The position numbers and the translations under genes are program-made. From contig NZ_CP012676.1 in the NCBI RefSeq assembly GCF_001294575.1, positions 3,880,001 through 3,944,000 of the forward strand: a DNA stretch of 64,000 nucleotides, written 5' to 3'. Source of the stretch: Pseudomonas versuta (lineage in GTDB: Bacteria; Pseudomonadota; Gammaproteobacteria; Pseudomonadales; Pseudomonadaceae). The first letter of the stretch is position 1. Each line of letters opens with the position of its first letter. Positions 9,592-17,398 of this stretch are shown piece by piece. Under the pieces are notes generated by a model. The model had not been told where the DNA came from, searched no databases, and worked only from the letters and a program-made list of their open reading frames with translations.

Positions 9592-9624
9592 ACTGGCCTC
9601 CTTTGCGAACCAAAGGAGGCCAGT
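9592..9624 (+). promoter_or_regulatory. Perfect 14-bp hairpin burying a ribosome binding site
   Basis: ACTGGCCTCCTTTG (9592-9605), loop CGAAC, then CAAAGGAGGCCAGT (9611-9624). The right arm contains AAAGGAGG, the Shine-Dalgarno of the small gene whose ATG is at 9626, so the site is completely paired in the folded RNA. There is no T tract after the hairpin, so it is not a standard terminator. Translation control is the simplest reading. Confidence 0.65.
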
Positions 9625-9625
9625 A

Positions 9626-9796
9626 ATGAAAATCCTGATCACTGCGTTAGCAAGATCCCAAGACTGCCAATGGCAGGTTCAACTTGACCGCCAGGCCGTT
9701 AATTTCCGCAGCGAGGCCGAAGCCCGCGCCTTTGTGGACAAACTGCAGTCCCGCCTGCAAGCCCCTCACACACTGCCCGCACGCTTGGCGGGCTGA
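9626..9796 (+). CDS. Small hypothetical protein, 56 residues
   Basis: An open frame of 56 residues starting MKILITALARSQDCQWQV and ending LPARLAG. It has a strong Shine-Dalgarno (AAAGGAGG, eight bases before the ATG) that lies inside a perfect hairpin. No membrane segment or signal peptide is visible. The protein is mildly charged, with a probable helix over SEAEARAFVDKLQSRLQ. I do not recognise the family. The stop is 2 bp from the end of the convergent bcr gene. The strong start signals and compact packing argue that it is real; no function can be proposed. Confidence 0.6.
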   Translation: MKILITALARSQDCQWQVQLDRQAVNFRSEAEARAFVDKLQSRLQAPHTLPARLAG

Positions 9797-9797
9797 T

Positions 9798-10994
9798 TCA
9801 GACCGGTTCTTCAGCAGCGATCCGTGCGTTGTAGACACGCCGGGTCGCCATCCCGATTGCCACCGCCAGGATCCCGCACAAGGTGATAACCATCGCCATT
9901 GGCATCGCCGTGCCATCGTGCAACACACCGACCAGTGAAGCGGCCGCTGCGGCCACACTGAACTGCAAGCAACCCAGCATCGCCGAAGCGCTACCGGCCC
10001 GCGCGCCCTGCCCGCTCATGGCGCAGGCAGACGCATTGGGGATGATGCAGCCCAGGCTGGCAATACAGATAAACAACGGGATCAGCAACGGCCACAGCTG
10101 CGCCGTGTGCAGTGCACTGATCCCCAACAACACCAGACCTGCTGCCAGATAGACCCACACCGTTCGCGCCAGCAAAAAGGCCGGCCCGCGTTTGGCCAGC
10201 AAACGGGCATTGACCTGCGCCACCAAAATAAAGCCTGCGGCGTTGCTGCCAAACAGCCAGCCGTAATGCTCGGCAGGTACGCCGTAGAGTTTGATAAATA
10301 CGAAAGGTGAACCCGCGATGTAGGCAAACATACCGGCCATTGCAATCCCGCCGGTGAGCGCGTGCCCCAGAAATTCGCGGTCCTTGAGCAGGCGTCCATA
10401 TTGACGCAATGCACCCGACAAAGGCTGGCGCGGCACATTGGCGGGCAGGCTTTCCGGCAAACCCAGCGCCACGGCCAGGGCTGCCAGAGCACTGAACACT
10501 GTCAACACGATAAAGATCGACTGCCAGCCATGCAGATTCACCAGCAAGCCACCGAGCATTGGCGCCAGAATCGGTGCCAGCCCCATCACCAGCATCAGTT
10601 GCGAAAACACCTTGGCCGAACCCACCGCGTCGCATTTATCGCTGACAATCGCCCGCGACAGCACCATGCCCGCGCAACCGCCAAGCGCCTGGACGAACCG
10701 GGCACCAATCAACCATTCCAGGGTGGGGGCAAATGCACACGCCAGGGATGCGGCGGTGAACAGGCCGACGCCCACCAGCAGCGGTATGCGTCGACCAAAA
10801 CGGTCAGCGATGGGCCCATAGGCCAGTTGGCCGATGGACAAGCCCAAAAAGTAAACCGCCAGCGTTAACTGGATGTGTTTTTCATCTGTGGCAAAAGCCT
10901 GTGCCATCGCCGGAAACCCCGGCAGATAGAAGTCGATCGCCAAAGGACCGAAGGCACTCAAGGCGCCTAGAATCAAGATTGTTCTAAAGTTCAT
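9798..10994 (-). CDS. bcr: Bcr/CflA family multidrug efflux MFS transporter
   Basis: A 398-residue major facilitator protein with twelve hydrophobic segments. The N-terminus (MNFRTILILGALSAFGPLAIDFYLPGFP) and the loop 2-3 motif GPIADRFGRRIPLL are typical of the Bcr/CflA drug:H+ antiporter subfamily, as is RFVQALGGCAGMVLSRAIVSD. The family exports bicyclomycin, chloramphenicol, sulfonamides or dipeptides from the cytoplasm. The final residues, RVYNARIAAEEPV, are cytoplasmic. It is monocistronic: the upstream gap of about 145 bp contains a small GCTGCG/CGCAGC hairpin and nothing else obvious. Confidence 0.87.
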   Translation of the reverse strand: MNFRTILILGALSAFGPLAIDFYLPGFPAMAQAFATDEKHIQLTLAVYFLGLSIGQLAYGPIADRFGRRIPLLVGVGLFTAASLACAFAPTLEWLIGARFVQALGGCAGMVLSRAIVSDKCDAVGSAKVFSQLMLVMGLAPILAPMLGGLLVNLHGWQSIFIVLTVFSALAALAVALGLPESLPANVPRQPLSGALRQYGRLLKDREFLGHALTGGIAMAGMFAYIAGSPFVFIKLYGVPAEHYGWLFGSNAAGFILVAQVNARLLAKRGPAFLLARTVWVYLAAGLVLLGISALHTAQLWPLLIPLFICIASLGCIIPNASACAMSGQGARAGSASAMLGCLQFSVAAAAASLVGVLHDGTAMPMAMVITLCGILAVAIGMATRRVYNARIAAEEPV

Positions 10995-11139
10995 CGGGTA
11001 TCCAAATCGAGCTGCGGTTAGCGCAGCCCGATAGTCTAGCCGTGGATACAGAACTTGAACACGACGATAGCCAGCTAACTAATAAATCAGTCAGGCCTGA
11101 AACCTTCAGCGGCGAGCCCGCTCCTGCAACGTATCGGAC

Positions 11140-11340
11140 TTAATGGGCGGTACGCGCTTCGAAGCCGGCATTGGTGATCGCGTCGATGATTTCCAGTGAA
11201 GACAATTTGCTCTCGACCTTGACGATATGGGTGTCCAGATCGACCTCGACGTTCGAGTTGGGGTCAATCCGCTGGACCGCGTTGGTCACACTGCGTACAC
11301 AGCCACCACAGGTCATTCCGTCTACTTTGAATGTTTGCAC
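11140..11340 (-). CDS. copZ: Copper chaperone CopZ (HMA domain)
   Basis: A 66-residue heavy-metal-associated domain protein with the Cu(I)-binding motif MTCGGC (Cys11 and Cys14) and the beta-alpha-beta-beta-alpha-beta fold length. It binds cytoplasmic Cu(I) and hands it to the CopA ATPase or the CueR regulator. The GTG at 11340 is chosen as start because AAGGAG lies eight bases before it; the frame stays open for 13 more codons with no better site. The promoter carries a CueR-type operator immediately upstream and cueR itself is about 570 bp away, so copper induction is expected. No copA gene is in the window. Confidence 0.9.
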   Translation of the reverse strand: MQTFKVDGMTCGGCVRSVTNAVQRIDPNSNVEVDLDTHIVKVESKLSSLEIIDAITNAGFEARTAH

Positions 11341-11370
11341 GATGATTGCTCCTTGGTTTGAGATACCTGC

Positions 11371-11401
11371 AGCTTTCACCTTCCCACCATGGCAAGGTCA
11401 A
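11371..11401 (-). promoter_or_regulatory. CueR-dependent promoter of copZ
   Basis: Reading the minus strand, the -35 box TTGACC (11396-11401) and a -10 region (11371-11376, AAAGCT) are separated by a long 19-bp spacer. The spacer region carries the dyad ACCTTgcCATGGtggGAAGGT (11378-11398, ACCTTCC...GCAAGGT on the plus strand). A long spacer holding an ACCTT/AAGGT dyad is the hallmark of MerR/CueR-activated promoters. The copZ start lies 31 bp downstream of the -10. Confidence 0.8.
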
Positions 11402-11487
11402 GCCCCCTTGTTGCTATCGCGCGCTGGCAATCTGCCCCCTGCTCGGCCAAGCTGCAAGCCATGCGATTTAACACAGGATACTTAGCC

Positions 11488-11868
11488 ATGCGCTGGTCCG
11501 CTCTGAGCCTAGTCAGCCTTTTAGCTCTTGCCAGTTTGCCGCTGTGGGCGAATGCCGATCAGGATTACGGCGTTCTGATCATCTCCCGTGAGCGCCTTGA
11601 AGTGCCGACCAATTGCGAAGTCGGCGTGTATATAGATGACCAGTTGGCCGGGCGATTGTTTCAGGAACAAACCCTGGCGTTCAATTTGCCACCGGCGACT
11701 GTCGGCATCCGCCTCAAACTTTTACCTGGCCAGGCGCCTGGCTGCTTGCCGGGCATGCTGGTGCCGCCGGCCCAACAATTCTCTTTAAAGGCCGGGGATG
11801 TACGCAAATACCGCATCGCATTGGGTAAAGACGGCATGTACCTCAAACCCGCCAGGCTGGAATATTAA
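11488..11868 (+). CDS. Small exported protein of unknown function in the copper locus
   Basis: A 126-residue protein with a clear signal peptide (MRWSALSLVSLLALASLPLWANA, cleavage after ANA) and a mature part of about 103 residues containing two cysteines (VPTNCEVGVYIDD and APGCLPG) that could form a disulfide. It ends YRIALGKDGMYLKPARLEY. I do not recognise a named domain; the mature part looks like a compact beta-rich periplasmic domain. The ATG at 11488 follows AGGA by nine bases; an in-frame ATG at 11461 would put extra residues before the signal peptide. It is 43 bp before cueR on the same strand, so co-transcription and a copper or envelope link are possible but unproven. Confidence 0.7.
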   Translation: MRWSALSLVSLLALASLPLWANADQDYGVLIISRERLEVPTNCEVGVYIDDQLAGRLFQEQTLAFNLPPATVGIRLKLLPGQAPGCLPGMLVPPAQQFSLKAGDVRKYRIALGKDGMYLKPARLEY

Positions 11869-11911
11869 TTGCGGTGCACACCCGAGGATCTTGAGTAATG
11901 AGGCGACTGTC

Positions 11912-12316
11912 ATGAATATCGGTCAGGCGGCAAGGCGCAGTGGCTTGAGTGCCAAGATGATTCGTTATTACGAGTCCATCGGGCTGCTCAAGCCCGCCAA
12001 CCGCAGCGACAGCGGCTACCGCCTTTACAGCGATGACGACCTGCACACCCTGGCGTTTATCAAACGTTCGCGGGACCTGGGGTTTTCACTGGATGAAGTC
12101 GGCAAACTGCTGACCCTGTGGCAAGACCGCCAGCGCGCCAGCGGCGATGTTAAAGCGCTGGCCCGCCAGCATATTGAAGAGCTGAATCAAAAAATTCGCG
12201 AACTCACCGGCCTGCGCGACACCTTGCATGAGCTGGTGCAAAGTTGTCAGGGCGACCACCGTCCCGATTGCCCGATCCTCAAGGATCTGGAGTCCGGGCC
12301 CTATTGTGCTCACTGA
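11912..12316 (+). CDS. cueR: Copper-responsive MerR-family regulator CueR
   Basis: A 134-residue MerR-type activator. The N-terminal winged helix (MNIGQAARRSGLSAKMIRYY, then SGYRLYSDDDLHTLAFIKR) is followed by the long dimerisation helix. The metal loop C-x7-C in SCQGDHRPDCPIL is near residues 112-120. That two-cysteine loop with Cys-Pro-Ile identifies CueR among MerR proteins; it senses Cu(I) (and Ag+) and activates copA/copZ promoters by underwinding a 19-bp spacer. The divergent copZ promoter has exactly such a site. The start ATG at 11912 has GAGG upstream. No departure from the family was seen. Confidence 0.92.
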   Translation: MNIGQAARRSGLSAKMIRYYESIGLLKPANRSDSGYRLYSDDDLHTLAFIKRSRDLGFSLDEVGKLLTLWQDRQRASGDVKALARQHIEELNQKIRELTGLRDTLHELVQSCQGDHRPDCPILKDLESGPYCAH

Positions 12317-12359
12317 AAAAAGCCCTCGCTGTCGCAAGCAAGCAGCAGTCATGTACGGC

Positions 12360-13163
12360 TCAAAACACCGTCATCAGCACTTTGCCGATCATCATCACGC
12401 TGACCACGGCGCACAGCACTGCGAACCCTTGCTGCAGCAGGCGTTCGCAGACCTTCGGTGCAATCACACGCCCGGCGATCATCCCGCCAAGGGTCGCGCC
12501 GATAAACAACACCGCCTCGCCCGAAAGACTGAAGCCCTGATACAGCAGATGCCCCACGGTGCCCAGTGACACCAGTGCCACCACCATCAGCGATGTAGCG
12601 ACAATGCCGTGCATCGGCACGTCGCTGAACTTGCGAAAGGCCGGGACGATCAAGAAGCCGCCGCCAACCCCCAGCAATCCGGTGAGCAAGCCTGACACCG
12701 CGCCGATCGAGGCCAGGGTGGTGGAACACTTTGCGTCCCACTCCAGACGGCCGGTTGATGGGTTCACCCGGCAGTTCTTGTCATGCGCAGCCTCTACAGC
12801 GCGTCTGCATTCAGGCCTGGCCTGCATGAACATGCGTCCACTGACGAACACCATCACACAACCAAACATCGCCATCAGCGCAGAACCCGGCAGCAGCTTG
12901 GCCAGGTGAAGTCCGAGCGGGGATGCCAGCCAGCCGGCACTCGCCATCAGCCCGGCAGCCTTGTAACGCACCAGCCCCTTGCGCAAACCGTCGAGCGCGC
13001 CGACTGCCGCAGCGATACCCACGGCCAGCAGCGCTACCGGTGTCGCCTCGACCAACGACCAGCCTAGGCCCAGCGTCAGGGCCGGGATGGCCAGAATACC
13101 TCCGCCTGCTCCCGTCAGCCCGAGCAGCAGGCCCACCAGTACACCCAATACGATGATCAACAT
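12360..13163 (-). CDS. TSUP-family sulfite/sulfur-anion exporter (TauE/SafE)
   Basis: A 267-residue membrane protein with about eight hydrophobic segments in two TauE/SafE repeats, each with the glycine-rich motif: GLTGAGGGILAIPAL near residue 20 and GLLGVGGGFLIVPAF near 165. A hydrophilic loop containing cysteines (ARPECRRAVEAAHDKNCRVN) separates the halves. The family moves sulfite, thiosulfate or sulfoacetate across the inner membrane. It starts 8 bp after the SQR gene on the same strand and completes the BigR-type sulfide operon, probably exporting the sulfite or thiosulfate formed when persulfides are oxidised. Confidence 0.87.
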   Translation of the reverse strand: MLIIVLGVLVGLLLGLTGAGGGILAIPALTLGLGWSLVEATPVALLAVGIAAAVGALDGLRKGLVRYKAAGLMASAGWLASPLGLHLAKLLPGSALMAMFGCVMVFVSGRMFMQARPECRRAVEAAHDKNCRVNPSTGRLEWDAKCSTTLASIGAVSGLLTGLLGVGGGFLIVPAFRKFSDVPMHGIVATSLMVVALVSLGTVGHLLYQGFSLSGEAVLFIGATLGGMIAGRVIAPKVCERLLQQGFAVLCAVVSVMMIGKVLMTVF

Positions 13164-13171
13164 ATTCTCGC

Positions 13172-14737
13172 TCAGTCCGGCTTGCAGTCAGTGAACCACT
13201 CGCGTCCTTTGAGCATGCCGTTCCAGTAAAACCAGGGGAGTAGCGTTGCCTTGAGCAACCAGGCCGATTTGCGCGCCACGGTCGGGTCCAGCGCGAAGGT
13301 CGGCAGCAGTTTGCCGCCATAACCGAACTCGGCCAGGATCACTTTGCCGTTTTCCACCGTCAGCGGGCAGGAACCGTAACCATCGTAGCGCTTGGGCAAC
13401 ACGGCCCCGTTGCGCAAGGCGAGCAGATTTTCGGCCACCACCACGACCTGCTTGCGGGCTGCCGCAGCCGTCTTGGCATTGGATGTGCCGCATACATCGC
13501 CAAGGGCGAATATCTCGGGATAGCGCGGATGCTGCAGGGTCGCCGGGTCGGTATCAAACCAGCCGGCTTTATCCGCCAGTTCACTGCGGCGGATTACATC
13601 AGGGGCCTGTTGCGGTGGTACCACATGCAGCATGTCGAACGTTTTCTCAACCCGCGTCACGCTGCCGTCTGCGCCCGTCACATCAAACCAGGCAGTTTTG
13701 TTCGGGCCATCGACCTTGACCAGCGTGGACTGAAAGGCCAACCGGGCGTTGTAGGCTTCAACGTATTTCATCAGCGGCGGGACAAACGCCGGAACGCCGA
13801 ACAGTACTGCCCCTGCCAGGTTGAATTGCACTGCAATCGAATCCAGCACCCCTTGTTTACGCCAATAATCGCAGGACAGGTACATGGCCTTTTGCGGAGC
13901 ACCGGCACACTTGATCGGCATTCCCGGCTGTGTGAACAACGCTGTACCGCCACGCAAAGAACGCACCAGTTCCCACGTGTAGGGCGCCAGGTCGTGGCGA
14001 TAGTTGGACGTGACAGCGTTTTTGCCCAGGGTCTCTTCCAGCCCCTCGATGTTCTCCCAGGCCAATTGCAGCCCGGGGCACACGATCAACTGCTGATAGC
14101 CCAGTTCAGAGCCATCACTGAGCAACACTACCTTGCGCTGCGGGGCAAAAGCGCTGAGTGACGCTTTAATCCACACCGCCCCTTTGGGCATCACTCTGGC
14201 AGTGGGGCGAACCGTGTCTTTGACATCGTAGGCACCGCCACCGACCAGGGTCCACGCAGGCTGATAATAATGTTCGGCATTGGGTTCGATCACCGCGACA
14301 CGCAGCGACGAATCGCGCTTCAACAGGCTTGCCGTCACCGAAATACCGGCCGAGCCGCCACCCACCACAACAACGTCGTACTGCTTGATTTCACGGGTGC
14401 CCAGCGTTGCCGCTTCATAGAGCCTGGAGGACCGGTTACCCGTTCGGCAGTACGCCAGAACAGGCTTTGGCAGCTCGCCAAGCAAGTGCTGCAACTGCTG
14501 CACTTGCTCTGGTGTTGCACCCGTGGTCAGCACCGGCAGGTAGGCGAAGCTCAGGCCCAGCGCTTGGGCGGCTTGCTGCATAGCCTCATGGTCAGGTTGT
14601 TCTGGCCCGCCTTCATGATCGGGGCGGTTGCAGATCACACTGCCAAACCCCTGCGCGGCCAAGGTTTGGAGATCAGACTGCTCGATCTGACCTGTCACAG
14701 AGAATGACGCGTCGATTCGCTTGATGATTTGCTCCAT
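13172..14737 (-). CDS. DUF442 phosphatase-like domain fused to sulfide:quinone oxidoreductase
   Basis: A 521-residue fusion. Residues 1-110 form a DUF442 (beta-lactamase-hydrolase-like) domain with the cysteine loop LAYCRTGNRSSRL. Residues from about 125 form a flavoprotein of the sulfide:quinone oxidoreductase type, with the FAD motif YDVVVVGGGSAGISVTASL and the active-site cysteine regions LIVCPGL and PIKCAGAPQKAMYLSCDYW. SQR oxidises sulfide to polysulfide or persulfide and passes electrons to quinone at the inner membrane. The ATG at 14737 is preceded by GGAG; another in-frame start seven codons earlier is poorer. It lies downstream of bigR and upstream of the exporter, in one operon. In the original bigR operons the DUF442 domain is joined to the dioxygenase instead. 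Confidence 0.9.
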   Translation of the reverse strand: MEQIIKRIDASFSVTGQIEQSDLQTLAAQGFGSVICNRPDHEGGPEQPDHEAMQQAAQALGLSFAYLPVLTTGATPEQVQQLQHLLGELPKPVLAYCRTGNRSSRLYEAATLGTREIKQYDVVVVGGGSAGISVTASLLKRDSSLRVAVIEPNAEHYYQPAWTLVGGGAYDVKDTVRPTARVMPKGAVWIKASLSAFAPQRKVVLLSDGSELGYQQLIVCPGLQLAWENIEGLEETLGKNAVTSNYRHDLAPYTWELVRSLRGGTALFTQPGMPIKCAGAPQKAMYLSCDYWRKQGVLDSIAVQFNLAGAVLFGVPAFVPPLMKYVEAYNARLAFQSTLVKVDGPNKTAWFDVTGADGSVTRVEKTFDMLHVVPPQQAPDVIRRSELADKAGWFDTDPATLQHPRYPEIFALGDVCGTSNAKTAAAARKQVVVVAENLLALRNGAVLPKRYDGYGSCPLTVENGKVILAEFGYGGKLLPTFALDPTVARKSAWLLKATLLPWFYWNGMLKGREWFTDCKPD

Positions 14738-14806
14738 TGAGCACTCCAGGCACAACAAAAATGAATGAACCAGGTCGGGTGGTGAACGCTGGCAGATGAG
14801 TAGCCG

Positions 14807-15136
14807 TCACTTTTTAAGCGCTTGCCCGCAGTACAAACCTGACAGGGTTTGCATCACAGAAACCACTTCAAAGCTGGCGAGCGAATAGAAAATGTACTTC
14901 CCCATCCTGCGGGTATTTACCATGCCTTCATCGCGCAACACACCCAGCTGTTGCGACAGCGTGGGCTGCCTGATGCCTGTAAGGGCCTCAAGCTCGCCGA
15001 CATTGCGTTCGCCTTGGGTCAGCTGGCAAAGCAACAGCAGCCTGTCTTCGTTGGCCAGGGCTTTGAGCAAGGTGCAGGCTTTGGAAGCGGAGTCGCGCAG
15101 AAGCCCGATTTCTTCGCTGGTTAGCTGAGCAGACAT
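14807..15136 (-). CDS. bigR: Sulfide/persulfide-sensing ArsR-family repressor BigR
   Basis: A 109-residue ArsR-fold winged-helix repressor (helix-turn-helix GIRQPTLSQQLGVLRDEGMV, residues about 52-72). Cys37 (LLLLCQLTQ) and Cys103 (LYCGQALKK) match in spacing the redox pair of BigR/SqrR-type regulators, which form a di- or tetrasulfide bridge with sulfide and leave the DNA. A further Cys21 is present. It heads the operon with SQR and the exporter and is divergent from the persulfide dioxygenase, so one operator region probably controls both directions. Confidence 0.88.
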   Translation of the reverse strand: MSAQLTSEEIGLLRDSASKACTLLKALANEDRLLLLCQLTQGERNVGELEALTGIRQPTLSQQLGVLRDEGMVNTRRMGKYIFYSLASFEVVSVMQTLSGLYCGQALKK

Positions 15137-15175
15137 GGAAAGCTCCGGGACATGATGATCGACAGTCTACGACCC

Positions 15176-15211
15176 GATAATATATGTTTCAATATATTGA
15201 ATATTTTCTGA
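15176..15211. promoter_or_regulatory. Probable BigR operator/promoter region
   Basis: An AT-rich stretch in the 92-bp divergent region with interlocking inverted repeats of ATATAT, AATATATT and AATATT around 15178-15206. AT-rich ATATTc/gAATAT-type palindromes are what is described for BigR boxes. It overlaps the likely -10 regions for both divergent transcripts, consistent with repression relieved by sulfide. Confidence 0.6.
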
Positions 15212-15228
15212 TCCATGCGAGGCCTCCC

Positions 15229-16092
15229 ATGCACGCCGAAATTCAAGGGTTCTTCGACGCCGCTACGTCGACCGTGAGCTATGTGGTCTACGAGGCTTGC
15301 GGTGGCGAATGCGCGATCATCGATCCGGTGCTCGATTACGATGCCGCCGCCGGACGTATCAGCACCACAGGTGCCGACAAAATCGTCGCCTTCGTGCAAG
15401 CCCATGACCTGAAGGTGCAGTGGTTGCTGGAGACTCACGCCCACGCTGACCACCTTTCTGCCAGCGCTTACCTCAAGCGCACCCTGGGAGGGCGGATTGG
15501 CATCGGCGCACCTATCACTCAGGTGCAGAGTGTATTCCGTGACATTTACAACCTTGAGCCCGAATTCAAACTCGACGGTTCGCAGTTCGACCACTTGTTC
15601 CAGCCCGACGAAGAATTCCGCATTGGCAACCTTCATGTGCAGGCACTGCATGTACCCGGGCACACCCCGGCTGACATGGCTTACCAGGTAGAACACAGCA
15701 ACCTGTTTGTCGGCGACACGCTGTTCATGCCCGACGTCGGCACGGCCCGTTGCGATTTCCCGGGGGGCGATGCGCAACAGTTGTATCTCTCGATCAGGCG
15801 TTTGCTGGCCTTTGCGCCGCAGACGCGCTTGTTCATGTGCCATGACTATCCGCCCGCAGAACGCTCGGCTACTTGGTCAACCACCGTGGGCGAGCAGCGC
15901 GCCAGCAATATCCATGTCAACGATGGCGTTGATCTGACAGCCTTCGTCGACATGCGTACCGCGCGCGACGCCACCCTGGGCGTTCCGGCACTGTTAATCC
16001 CCGCCATTCAGATCAACATTCGGGCCGGCAACCTGCCGCCTGCCGATGAAAGCGGACTGTGCAGCCTGAAGATACCGTTGAACCGGTTTTAG
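15229..16092 (+). CDS. ETHE1-type persulfide dioxygenase (metallo-beta-lactamase fold)
   Basis: A 287-residue metallo-beta-lactamase-fold protein. The iron-ligand motif is His70-x-His72-x-Asp74-His75 in ETHAHADHLSA, followed by HVPGHTPADMAY, GDTLFMPDVGTARCDFPGG and MCHDYPP. The DVGTARCDFPGG block is diagnostic of persulfide dioxygenases (Blh/ETHE1), which oxidise glutathione persulfide to sulfite. Start ATG 15229 is used because GAGG precedes it; an in-frame ATG at 15184 lies in the operator. Divergent from bigR and thus part of the same sulfide-induced set: SQR makes persulfide, this enzyme makes sulfite and the TSUP protein exports it. Confidence 0.9.
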   Translation: MHAEIQGFFDAATSTVSYVVYEACGGECAIIDPVLDYDAAAGRISTTGADKIVAFVQAHDLKVQWLLETHAHADHLSASAYLKRTLGGRIGIGAPITQVQSVFRDIYNLEPEFKLDGSQFDHLFQPDEEFRIGNLHVQALHVPGHTPADMAYQVEHSNLFVGDTLFMPDVGTARCDFPGGDAQQLYLSIRRLLAFAPQTRLFMCHDYPPAERSATWSTTVGEQRASNIHVNDGVDLTAFVDMRTARDATLGVPALLIPAIQINIRAGNLPPADESGLCSLKIPLNRF

Positions 16093-16112
16093 CCCCCAGG
16101 GCGCAGCAGCCC

Positions 16113-16173
16113 CTGTAGGAGCGAGCTTGCTCGCGAGTTCTTCCCTGGCAAGCTGAAAAGCTCGCTCCTGCAG
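16113..16173. repeat. REPIN (GTAGGAGCGAGC type)
   Basis: Two inverted REP halves: CTGTAGGAGCGAGCTTGCTC at the left and CTCGCTCCTGCAG at the right, separated by about 23 bp. The same family recurs at 61909-61973. It is situated between convergent persulfide dioxygenase and RIO kinase genes. Confidence 0.8.
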
Positions 16174-16193
16174 TGGGGTCGGGCAGCGCCCAT

Positions 16194-16221
16194 AAAAAAA
16201 TCCGGCCTGGGCCGGATTTTT
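16194..16221. terminator. Bidirectional intrinsic terminator
   Basis: AAAAAAATCCGGCC-TG-GGCCGGATTTTT: a 7-bp GC stem with A and T tracts on both flanks. It can end transcripts of the persulfide dioxygenase (plus strand) and the RIO kinase (minus strand, stop at 16233). Confidence 0.9.
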
Positions 16222-16232
16222 AATTCATCGAA

Positions 16233-17126
16233 TTACTGCATCCACGGTGGAGGCGGCTCTTCGGCTTTGCTCGGTGGCGCATCGTCCGCAGCACGGACTG
16301 CCTGACGGAACGCTTCGTCCAGACGTGCAGCTTCAATCTCGCGCATGACACCGCCGACATCTGCCAACTCGTCCGGCTCGTCAAACTCACCGGTCAACAC
16401 GCTGCCCGGGTGCAATGTGGCTGCTTCGTAAAGCGCCCACATTTCCTTGGCGTACTTGGTGGTCTTGAGCTCCGGAGCAAAACGCCCGAAGTAGGAAGCC
16501 ATGTTGCCCACATCACGTTCCAGCATGCTGAACGCGTGGTTGTTGCCCGCGGCATCGACTGCTTGCGGCAAGTCGATAATCACCGGACCTGTCGGCGTCA
16601 GCAACACGTTGAACTCGGACAAGTCACCGTGGACCAGACCGGTGCACAACATCAGCACGATCTGTTGAATCAGAAACGCGTGGAATTCACGGGCCTGATC
16701 CGGCTCCAGCACCACGTCATTCAAACGCGGCGCAGCATCACCGTACTCGTCGGCCACCAATTCCATCAACAGCACGCCCTCAAGGAAGTCGTACGGTTTG
16801 GGAACCCTGACACCGGCACCCGCTAAACGGAACAGTGCCGCTACTTCGGCATTCTGCCAGGCATCTTCGGTTTCTTTACGACCGAACTTCGAGCCCTTGG
16901 CCATCGCTCGGGCCTGACGGCTGTTGCGAACCTTGCGACCCTCCTGATATTCGGCGGCCTGGCGAAAACTACGTTTGTTAGCCTCCTTATAAACCTTGGC
17001 GCATCGCAGCTCATTGCCGCAGCGGACTACGTACACAGCTGCTTCTTTACCACTCATGAGTGGGCGCAGCACCTCGTCGATCAGACCGTCTTCGATCAGG
17101 GGTTCTAAGCGTTTTGGAGTCTTCAT
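16233..17126 (-). CDS. RIO-type serine protein kinase
   Basis: A 297-residue RIO1-family atypical kinase, matching the P. aeruginosa PA4780 type from memory. The ATP-binding region is MSGKEAAVYVVRCGNELRCAKVY (residues about 24-46, catalytic Lys in CAKVY). The catalytic loop is LVHGDLSEFNVLL and the metal-binding Asp is in VIIDLPQAVD. The C-terminal tail is acidic and proline-rich (DDAPPSKAEEPPPPWMQ). In eukaryotes and archaea RIO kinases act in ribosome maturation; the bacterial substrates are not known. Transcribed alone, ending at a strong terminator. The 272 bp between it and the AraC gene contain no recognisable signal beyond its own promoter. Confidence 0.85.
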   Translation of the reverse strand: MKTPKRLEPLIEDGLIDEVLRPLMSGKEAAVYVVRCGNELRCAKVYKEANKRSFRQAAEYQEGRKVRNSRQARAMAKGSKFGRKETEDAWQNAEVAALFRLAGAGVRVPKPYDFLEGVLLMELVADEYGDAAPRLNDVVLEPDQAREFHAFLIQQIVLMLCTGLVHGDLSEFNVLLTPTGPVIIDLPQAVDAAGNNHAFSMLERDVGNMASYFGRFAPELKTTKYAKEMWALYEAATLHPGSVLTGEFDEPDELADVGGVMREIEAARLDEAFRQAVRAADDAPPSKAEEPPPPWMQ

Positions 17127-17398
17127 CAGCTTTTATTGTGGGTCCTTTATTACCAAACACGCGAATGTCACTCGTTATACGGCAATCCACTCATCACGGG
17201 GAGAGGGGGGCCGTGTTAAGAGTCGCTTGTGCGCACTCCATGTGCCAACAAATCCGGAAAATCGCTTCCTGCGCCAGCCGCGATGAATGATAGACGAGCA
17301 CACACATTAGAGCATCGTCTAATCCAACCCGCGGTAAGCGCAGACACTGCCAGCCCCCCCCCTTGCACCCGGCGCGGGCCTCACCCTAAACAGACAGA

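Noticed and set aside
12360..16092. Mobile sulfide-resistance island
   Set aside because: The genes show no flanking repeats, integrase or composition change visible by eye; it looks like a resident BigR operon.
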